Shown piece after piece: positions 1-5,318 of a DNA stretch of 5,318 bases. The notes under the pieces were generated by a model, which was not told where the DNA came from, did no database searches, and worked only from the letters and a program-made list of their open reading frames with translations. The DNA is taken from NCBI GenBank assembly GCA_013215025.1, contig JABSRR010000185.1, positions 1 to 5,318 on the forward strand, in the 5' to 3' direction. The position numbers were made by a program, and so were the translations under genes. Source of the DNA: Pseudomonadales bacterium. GTDB taxonomy: Bacteria; Pseudomonadota; Gammaproteobacteria; Pseudomonadales; DT-91. Each line of letters begins with the position of its first letter. Position 1 is the first letter of the stretch.

Positions 1-1716
1 TCTACAGTTTTTGCTGCAGCGGCGGGTCTTTTAGGTGCGGTAGGTGTTAATTTTGCTGAGGCTCGAGATTACTCTTCGGCTAATACTGTGCTTGCTGGTT
101 TAATAGGCGCGGGCGAGGGTGATATTTCTGCCAGTACTTATGTTGAGCCAAGTACATTAACACGTTCTTATGGTGTTAATGTAGGAGGTGTTGTGGGACT
201 TGGTGCTTCATTTGCTTACTCTAAAGTTGATACTGAATCTCAAGTTACGGTCAACGATTTTACATTGTTTAAAGATAATGCAGAGGTTTTAATTAATGCG
301 CAAACCGGTGATGGTACAGATGCTCAGTATGTGAGCGCTGATGCTCAGGCTCTTTCGGCAGTCGGAGGGGCATTCTCTGGTGCAGGTGGTTATGCAGACG
401 CTGAAAATACATCTGAAACAACCGTCAATATAGGTGATTTTGTTACCTTGCCAGGTGATGATTTTACCGTTAATGCGCGTAATCACTCTCGTCAAATAGC
501 TGAAGCAAAAGGTTATTCGTTTGGTATAGTGGCTGGTGGCTATACGGAGTCTTATTCAACCTCTAAAACCTCAACACGTATCCTTTTTGGTGTTGACCCG
601 ATCGGCCTTGGCCGCTTAGGTGACTTTAACCTTGATGTTGTCAGTTTAGATGAGAACCAAGCTTTTACAACGGCGGCCGGTGGTGGTTTTGCCGCTGGCA
701 ACGCTGCTATTTCTAATGCCGATACCTTAAATAAATCAAACAGTAAAAAAGCTGCCTATATTGAAATTGCAGACTGGTCATCTAATTACAATAATGTGCC
801 GATGACGGCTGATGATGTGAATATTAGCGCCTATCATGAGTCTAATTTCTATGCGGCAACTGACTCTACCACAGCATCGTTAGCAGGTGGCACTGGTGCT
901 GAGGCTGATGTTGAAGTCGATAACGATGCAGAGGTTGTACTTGGCGATTATGTAAGTTTTGAAGCACTTAATGTCGATATCGATGCGCGCAATGAAGCAA
1001 AACGCCTAGATTATGCTTGGTACGACAGGTTCGAGGCAAACGTTTATGCTGGCTCTGGTGGCGGTTTTAATGGTACGGCAGGGCTTTCTTATAATAATGT
1101 AAAAGGCGTTAACTCGGCAGTCACATTGTCGGATGATGTGTTGTTGAGAATTGGCTCTCTGGCTTGGTTAAACGATTCAACGGATCATGATATTACTATA
1201 GACGCCTCCTCGCGCTTCTTTGTTAGAGATTCTGCTGTATTAAAAGTGGGTGGTGGTTTCCAAGGTGCAGGTACGCTTTCAGATATTAACTTAACTACTA
1301 ATAATGCGGTGACTATTGGTGATGATGTTGTTATTGATAACATCGTTGGTGAGATAGGCATTGGTACTTACACCAGCGGTACAGTCAATGGTGAAGCCTC
1401 TGTCAACGTATGGGCAATTGCTGCGATCGCAGGCGCGGATACTGATGTAGATATAGTTTACAATAACCGTGTTGTAATTGGCGACGATGTTACTATTAAT
1501 GCTCGCGAAGGCGTAGGTATCTATGCCGGTCGAGCTTCTGATTATTTTGCTGAAAATCAAGTTGCTGCAAGTGCTAACACCAATATAAATATTACTGCTA
1601 TTCGTGACGCAACAGCATCTAGCTCTGCTAAAGCTGATGTTGACTCTAACAATTATCTTGAATTTGGTGACGATATATCGATTGGCTCAGACCATGATGT
1701 CACCATCGAATCGAAT
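1..1716 (+). repeat. Degenerate protein repeat array, 46-63-residue units (LktA-like tandem repeats)
   Basis: Residues 1-572 are built from about nine to ten diverged units. Each has a small-residue strand (for example VGGVVGLGASFAY at 61-73, ALSAVGGAFSGAGGY at 117-131, AAGGGFAAGNAA at 225-236, VYAGSGGGFNGTAG at 348-361, KVGGGFQGAGTLSD at 415-428). A Thr/Val strand follows, then an IGDxV-type turn and a VxIxAR-type strand. The IGD-like element begins near residues 84 (VNDF), 144 (IGDFV), 206 (LGDF), 256 (IADW), 314 (LGDYV), 377 (LSDDV), 439 (IGDDV), 493 (IGDDV) and 555 (FGDDI), so spacings are 50-63 residues. The closing strand reads TVNAR at 156-160, VDIDAR at 325-330 and TINAR at 498-502. 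The units are clearly homologous in protein pattern but share little DNA identity, so the array is old. It most likely forms stacked beta-helix turns of the filament shaft. The first unit is cut by the window edge. Confidence 0.75.
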
Positions 1717-4700
1717 AGAGGCGATGTATATGCTGAGGGAAATGGTGTTGAGGAGACTGGCTGCCTTGGCGGTATAGGCACTTGTGTATCGACATTTGGT
1801 TCGGGTGATGTTGATGACTCATCGAGCATGGCATTTAAAGGATCTGGCAATATCGTAGCTGGGCAATTTGCTTACCAATTTGTTTCTATTAATAAAAATG
1901 GCGGATTCAGTGATTCTACTTCTGCAACAGACAATCCATTTGACTCTGTTTCATTGTTAGATGATAAGTACTCCTCTCGGGCTACATTGCAATCCTATAT
2001 TGACGATTTACAGGCTCTGGTTGATGAATATGAGGCCTGGGAAGAAACTGATACCAATGATAATCAAGGCAATATTGCTGATGGCGCTGATGAAAATGGT
2101 GCAGGTTCTGGTGCGACAGGAGGAACAACCTCTAATGATGATACCGGTGCTAGCAATCCTTATGAGCAAGAAATTAGCGAGCTTAAAATCGAGATTGCTG
2201 ATTTGTCGGTGATTGTAGATAGTTTATCAAGCGTTGAAAATGATGTCATTGAAGTGCGCGACTTTTATGCTGCAGCAGGTAATATCAATCTTGTTGCTGA
2301 TGACATTAGCCTTGATGGAGGCTCAAACAATAGGCCAACTTTCACTGCTAAAGGTGACGCTGAAATTATCATCGACAATAAATCTGATAAGCACCTGATG
2401 GTGAATAACTTAGAGATTGCTAATCGAATAGGTGGTAGCGTCAATATTCAGGGTGGCGCTTTCATTCCTGATACTTATATCAATGAGCAATCGGGTACTG
2501 AACCAGGCATACATATCGATCATAATCCTGATTCGAGCAAAATCAATTACCAAAATGCTGATGTCATTATTGATGGTGACATCACCAACTTAGCTTCAAG
2601 TATTAATATCTCTCTTGGTGAGGGTGACTTGCTTCAGCAAGCTACTATTGAAGGTTTAAGTATTAATTTAGATGTTTCTAAAGGTTCACTAGTGCTTAAT
2701 AACCCTAATGTGGAGCAGTCTTATGGCCGTTCGCCAAGCTCATTGGTTAATTTTGTAGATAAGTGGAAGCCTTCTAGTGCAGAGGACTTTGTTCATTATT
2801 GGGTTAATGAAAAGTATTTAGCTGATATTAATGGTGCATTAGAAACAGATATTAATAGTGAGCTAGGAATAGATGAGCAAGAAATGCTAGCATTTAATGC
2901 TTGGTTCTCTGGTACTGGTATTAAGCATCAAGGTAGACAAGACTCTTATTATAATAGGTATACCAAGCCTGATGATGCAGGTGCCGATGGCTATCATACT
3001 ATTCATGTTTATCTAAATTGGGGTTTTCATAATTCGCAAGAAACAGCTGATTGCAGCTCTACTATAGATTGTAATATTTGGGGTGCGTTTGGCTCAAATA
3101 GTGGCAGTCGTGGTGGCACTTACTGGAAATTCGATAATATCCTCGATAAGCGTGATTATCTTGTAAGAACTGCTACATATAATCAAGTGAAGTCTGACCT
3201 TGGCTCACCTGCTAGCTCTATCATCGGTGAGAAGGTTGTTATTAATGCTAAGCGCTTAGATATTAACGGTACCATCGAGGTTGGAACAGATAATAACTGG
3301 TCAGTGAATGTAGGCAGTGGCTTTGATACCGCTATTGCTTCTTATATTGCACAAAAAGGTTTGTCTGCAGGAGATACAGTTGAAATTTCACCGGGCGATG
3401 TGTGGAGTATAAGAAGCGATAACCCCCTTTATCAGCCTAGCTTCTTTAAGCCAAACTATAACCCAGAACGTTTCTTGTATACCAATATTAATTCACAGGT
3501 TACAGTAGATTCTAACGCTTCAGATATCACACTCACCTATGATGTTGGCGACGGTAAGCTTTATGTTGACAATATGCCTGTATCAGGCGGTGGCTATGTG
3601 TCGATTAATGCCAAGATTTCTTCAACAGGCGCAGAAGGTAAAATCAAAGTTAAAGATGGTTTAGGCCAAATTGATATTGATAACTTATCTAACACAGAGC
3701 TTGTTATTCATAACCTGAATGCAGGTGAAAATGCTGAAGGCATTATTAAAATTGTTGATAAGAATTATTCATCAAACAAAGCCCAGTGGTATGTTCATAA
3801 CCCAGGTGGAAGAATTGAACACTATGAAACGAATTCTTACGCAACCAGTTATAATGATTCAAGCTCTCGCCATAAAGGTTCGGTAGGCACTAACTCTACT
3901 AACTATAATACTAAAGCTGGTCAGCTTTTTTATATTAGAGAGGGTGCAGAAATTAAGCGCAGCTTTAATGCACCTGACGATGGTTATTTTGGTAAATATT
4001 CAGACGTTGTGGGCGAATGGCAATACGATACTTATTGGAATACTGAATATTCTGGTTATACCAGTTGTACGTCCTATGCCTCAGTATGTACTGGTGGTTC
4101 AGCAACAGACTATATTCGTCATGAGTATGATGCTGACGGTGTTTCGCAAACCTGGTATGGCTCTTGGAACTTAAGTTACAGCAAATATTATGGTAGTAGC
4201 CTTACCGATGAAGACCCAGCGGTAAAAATTGCTAAAGAACTAGATATGCAAACCCATACCTATGTTAAGGCTGACCATTCGATTGCTTTAGAATTTGCTG
4301 GCTCAGCAACAGGCCTTATTGATATTGATTCTAAGGCCTCTGTTAATTTAACTGGGACGATTTACAACCCGAATGGTACCACTGATATAACCTCAACTCA
4401 TGGTAAGATTATTTCAGAAGGCTCAGCTTCGATTAACTCAGATGTTGTTAGGCTTCAGGCGAATGGTGAGATTGGCCAGTCAACCAGCCCTATGAATATC
4501 ATTGCTAATACTGTGAATTTAGCTTCAAGCAATGAGTCGGTTTTTGCTCATCTAACAGGCTCAAACGAAAACATTAAAGTTGAAAAAATTAATGCTAAAT
4601 ATGCGGTTGATATTCTTTCGAATAAAGACTTGAAATCAGTTGGAAATGGCACGCATATTTCTGCAAATACTATAGATATTGAAACCCAATCTGGCGGTAT

Positions 4701-5318
4701 CGGCGAGGTCGGCGTTAACACTTTTAATGTTTCTGCATCAGGTGTTGTTAGTATGCGTGCAGGCTCAGGTGATATTTCTGTTAGTCAAAATAAAGGCAAT
4801 TTAGCCATTGGTGAATGGGCTGCAACAGGTGGTATATCAATTTCTTTGGACGATGGTAGCCTCGTTAACGGTATAAATGAGAATTTATATACCGAAGAAG
4901 AGCAAGCTTATATGGCTACCGTCTGGGATACTTTAGATTTGCTTGATGATGATGCCGCTAATATGGTTGTTGAGGCTTATGAGAGTCAGGTTGAATCTCG
5001 ATATCATGGCTTATGGTTGATTAAGCAGCGCGTCGATGATGACTCTGATGCAAGCTTTGCTATTAATGCTGCTTATATTGATAGCTTTAAATTGCGATAC
5101 CAACAGCAGCAAGCAGCAATTGGTAATGATATAGATCTGGCTTCGATCACTGATGCTGAAGTGACAGCCTCAGTTAAAGCAGAATATCAAGCGCATACGG
5201 CGTGGCTGGATACAGAATTTGGTAATGATGGCTGGCCATTTAGCTTAAGTAATTCGGATGTGTACGATAACAGCTATAGCTTTACTGTCGTTGATGGAAG
5301 TGATCTGCATAAGCAATT
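1..5318 (+). CDS. Giant filamentous beta-helical adhesin, LktA/FHA-like (internal fragment, both ends missing)
   Basis: Frame 1 is open across the entire window, giving 1772 codons without a stop and continuing past both edges, so neither start nor stop is visible. The product is probably exported and held on the cell surface as a long filament for adhesion, aggregation or biofilm formation; this is inferred from architecture. What is seen: an N-terminal array of about 50-60-residue repeats with Ala/Gly-rich strands and IGDxV/VxIxAR strands (residues 1-572), a coiled-coil-like helical hairpin (661-751), long stretches of alternating hydrophobic residues with Gly/Asn/Asp turns typical of right-handed beta-helices (754-910, 1073-1254, 1401-1624), two aromatic-rich insertions, and a helix-rich end (1625-1772). 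There are only six cysteines, in three close pairs. Composition is rich in D, N, S, T, G and A and poor in Lys, as in secreted adhesins. From memory the closest family is the leukotoxin-LktA-type filamentous adhesins; a generic FhaB-like two-partner-secretion exoprotein is the alternative. The coding call is near certain and the family call moderate. Toxin activity is not implied. Confidence 0.93.
1717..1980 (+). other. Transition segment with first cysteine pair (CX6C)
   Basis: Residues 573-660 follow the last IGDxV repeat and lack its pattern. The segment opens with a Gly/Asp turn (NRGDVYAEG at 572-580) and contains C588 and C595 in the local sequence GCLGGIGTC (587-595). Six residues separate the two cysteines, so they could close a small disulfide loop in the oxidising periplasm or outside the cell. 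The rest is Ser/Asp/Gly-rich with a short hydrophobic strand (NIVAGQFAYQFVSI, 617-630) that looks like a last beta-helix rung before the helical section. No known catalytic motif is visible. It is probably the cap or connector between the repeat array and the coiled-coil hairpin. Confidence 0.55.
1981..2253 (+). other. Predicted coiled-coil helical hairpin with low-complexity acidic linker
   Basis: Residues 661-681 show a helix pattern with hydrophobic positions L663, I667, L670, V674 and Y677 (4-3-4-3 spacing). Residues 721-751 show a second, with I725, L728, I732, L735, V739, L742 and V749 (3-4 heptad spacing, position 746 occupied by Glu). Between them, 682-720 is a low-complexity linker of Asp, Asn, Gly, Thr, Ser and Ala with no hydrophobic core. 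Glu and Asp fill the outer faces. The simplest reading is two helices that pack antiparallel and project from, or interrupt, the beta-helical shaft, with the disordered linker at the tip. This is a pattern reading; no coiled-coil program was run. A spacer or multimerisation role is inferred. Confidence 0.6.
2260..2730 (+). other. Beta-helix rungs, FHA-like (first block)
   Basis: Residues 754-910 return to alternating hydrophobic strands separated by Gly/Asn/Asp turns, for example AAAGNINLVADDISLDG (757-773), EIIIDN (788-793), GGSVNIQGGAF (811-821), ADVIIDGDITNL (853-864), SINISLGEGDLL (867-878) and LSINLDVSKGSLVLNNP (886-902). Rungs of the type 'GxIxIxaxxIxLxG' are typical of filamentous-haemagglutinin-like right-handed beta-helices. 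The block follows the coiled coil directly and is interrupted by the non-helical insertion that starts near residue 911. No enzymatic motif is seen. Its role is most likely structural shaft. Confidence 0.65.
2731..3216 (+). other. Helix- and aromatic-rich insertion with second cysteine pair (CX5C)
   Basis: Residues 911-1072 break the beta-helix rhythm. The first part (about 914-972) looks helical and carries Trp residues (FVDKWKP 918-924, DFVHYWVNEKYL 929-940, FNAWFSG 965-971). A Tyr-rich stretch follows (DSYYNRYTKP 981-990, HVYLNWGF 1002-1009), then C1018 and C1024 in DCSSTIDC, followed by NIWGAFG (1025-1031) and a Gly/Ser turn. The composition suggests a folded side domain projecting from the filament with one small disulfide loop. 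Such extra-helical domains are where binding activity often sits in large adhesins, but no ligand can be named from sequence. I do not recognise a specific domain family. Confidence 0.5.
3217..3762 (+). other. Beta-helix rungs (second block)
   Basis: Residues 1073-1254 resume strand-turn repetition: EKVVINAKRLDINGTIEVG (1077-1095), SQVTVDS (1165-1171), ITLTYDVGDGKLYVDNMPV (1176-1194), GGGYVSINAKISSTG (1196-1210), GKIKVKDGLGQIDIDN (1213-1228), TELVIHNLN (1232-1240) and EGIIKIVDK (1246-1254). The 'GGxVxIxxKIxSTG' rung followed by 'GxIxVxDGxGxIxIxN' and 'LVIxxL' resembles, from memory, a recurring block in large LktA/FHA-type adhesins, which supports the family call. An aromatic, Pro-rich stretch (about 1141-1160, with YQPSFFKPNYNPERFLY) sits within the block and may be a loop. 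No catalytic motif is visible. Confidence 0.6.
3763..4200 (+). other. Tyr/Trp-rich insertion with third cysteine pair (CX6C)
   Basis: Residues 1255-1400 are a second non-helical insertion. The first part has short strands with a Gly/Arg turn (QWYVHNPGGRIEHYE, 1262-1276) and an AGQLFYIREG segment (1306-1315). Residues 1339-1400 then hold 15 Tyr/Trp residues in 62 positions, including TYWNTEY (1344-1350), TWYGSW (1384-1389) and YSKYYG (1393-1398). C1356 and C1363 lie in this patch (SCTSYASVC). Dense exposed aromatics with a small disulfide loop are compatible with a carbohydrate- or surface-binding face; this is inference from composition only. No named carbohydrate-binding module is recognised. 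Confidence 0.5.
4201..4872 (+). other. FHA-like beta-helix rungs (third block)
   Basis: Residues 1401-1624 begin with a short polar segment, then show the most classical haemagglutinin-like rungs of the window: ASVNLTGTIYNPNGTTDIT (1446-1464), GKIISEGSASINSDVVRL (1468-1485), ANGEIGQ (1487-1493), NIIANTVNLASS (1499-1510), NIKVEKINAKYAVDILSN (1524-1541), THISANTIDIET (1551-1562), GGIGEVG (1565-1571), VVSMRAGSGDISV (1582-1594) and GNLAIGEWAATGGISISL (1599-1616). Two 'GxIGxxx' steps and the 'I...aG.i.i...G.L' order are characteristic of FhaB/LktA-type shafts. The block ends at a DDGSLVNG turn, after which the pattern becomes helical. Confidence 0.65.
4873..5318 (+). other. Helix-rich segment after the beta-helix (continues beyond the window)
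   Basis: Residues 1625-1772 lack Gly-turn rungs and look largely alpha-helical. Visible stretches are EEEQAYMATVWDTLDLL (1632-1648), AANMVVEAYESQVESRY (1652-1668) leading into the aromatic HGLWLIKQRVD (1669-1679), AAYIDSFKLRYQQQQAAI (1690-1707), and AEVTASVKAEYQAHTAWLD (1719-1737). Several repeat a Tyr/Trp-containing helix end, so this may be a short helical bundle or a series of related helices inserted between beta-helix sections, as I recall for LktA-type adhesins. The strand-like NSYSFTVVDG near the edge (1757-1766) suggests another change of fold downstream. Because the window ends here, I cannot say whether this is the C-terminal domain or another insertion. Confidence 0.5.

Noticed and set aside
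7..54. Hydrophobic Ala/Gly/Val/Leu stretch at residues 3-18 as a signal peptide or membrane span
   Set aside because: It is the small-residue strand of a repeat unit, matched by similar stretches at residues 61-73, 117-131 and 225-236. It lacks a charged N-region and a start codon, and the frame continues upstream.
1..1716. RTX calcium-binding nonapeptides (GGxGxDxUx) in the Gly-rich segments
   Set aside because: The Gly-rich stretches lack the spaced Asp and nine-residue period. They are Ala/Gly/Val strands recurring every 50-63 residues.
1717..1725. RGD tripeptide at residues 573-575 as an integrin-binding motif
   Set aside because: In a long Asp/Gly-rich protein one RGD is easily expected by chance, and here it fits an ordinary Gly-Asp turn after a VTIES strand. 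There is no evidence of a eukaryotic host.
289..1850. Minus-strand open stretches at 289-495, 1291-1560 and 1653-1850
   Set aside because: They lie opposite a continuous, structurally coherent plus-strand frame, are under 90 residues, have no recognisable domain or ribosome binding site, and mirror its codon bias.
1961..4174. Plus-strand open stretches at 1961-2212 and 3944-4174 in another frame
   Set aside because: They overlap the main frame, have Met/Leu/Ile-rich compositions typical of an out-of-frame reading of GAT/AAT-rich DNA, and the frame-1 protein stays convincing through both.
1..5318. Frameshift or pseudogene
   Set aside because: No stop occurs in frame 1 and the beta-helix and repeat patterns continue in that frame to both edges, so the gene appears intact within the window.
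1..5318. CRISPR array, mobile element, RNA gene or promoter/terminator inside the window
   Set aside because: No regularly spaced identical DNA repeats, transposase-like protein, tRNA/rRNA-like sequence, or noncoding gap was seen; all bases are used by the one coding frame.

Overview
The whole window lies inside one very long protein-coding gene on the + strand. Frame 1 is open from base 1 to base 5318: 1772 complete codons with no stop, no convincing start and no natural end. Both ends of the gene are therefore outside the window. The encoded fragment alone is about 1770 residues (roughly 185-190 kDa). No promoter, terminator, RNA gene, mobile element or second gene is supported. Open stretches in other frames and on the minus strand are shadows of this gene.

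The protein looks like a giant secreted or surface-displayed beta-helical adhesin. The best family match I can offer from memory is the large filamentous adhesins annotated as 'leukotoxin LktA family filamentous adhesin', related more loosely to FhaB-type haemagglutinins. Layout in residues: (i) 1-572, about nine to ten degenerate repeats of 46-63 residues, each an Ala/Gly-rich small-residue strand followed by an 'IGDxV ... VxIxAR' strand pair; (ii) 573-660, a transition with the first cysteine pair; (iii) 661-751, two amphipathic helices joined by an Asp/Asn/Gly/Thr linker, probably a coiled-coil hairpin; (iv) 754-910, beta-helix rungs; (v) 911-1072, an insertion rich in helix and aromatic residues, with the second cysteine pair; (vi) 1073-1254, further beta-helix rungs; (vii) 1255-1400, a Tyr/Trp-rich insertion with the third cysteine pair; (viii) 1401-1624, FHA-like beta-helix rungs; (ix) 1625-1772, a helix-rich segment that runs off the window.

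The organism is probably a Gram-negative bacterium, plausibly a marine or aquatic gammaproteobacterium. The reasons are a moderately low G+C content (about 40-43% by eye, not computed), frequent T-ending codons (GAT, AAT, GGT, GCT), an acidic lysine-poor secreted protein, and the adhesin type itself. This assignment is weak.

The most notable features are the gene's size, the alternation of beta-helix shaft with three or four non-helical insertions, and the cysteine distribution: exactly six cysteines in 1772 residues, forming three close pairs (CX6C, CX5C, CX6C). I see no sign of an enzyme, defence system or other unrecognised multi-gene system. The novelty, if any, lies in the architecture of this one protein.
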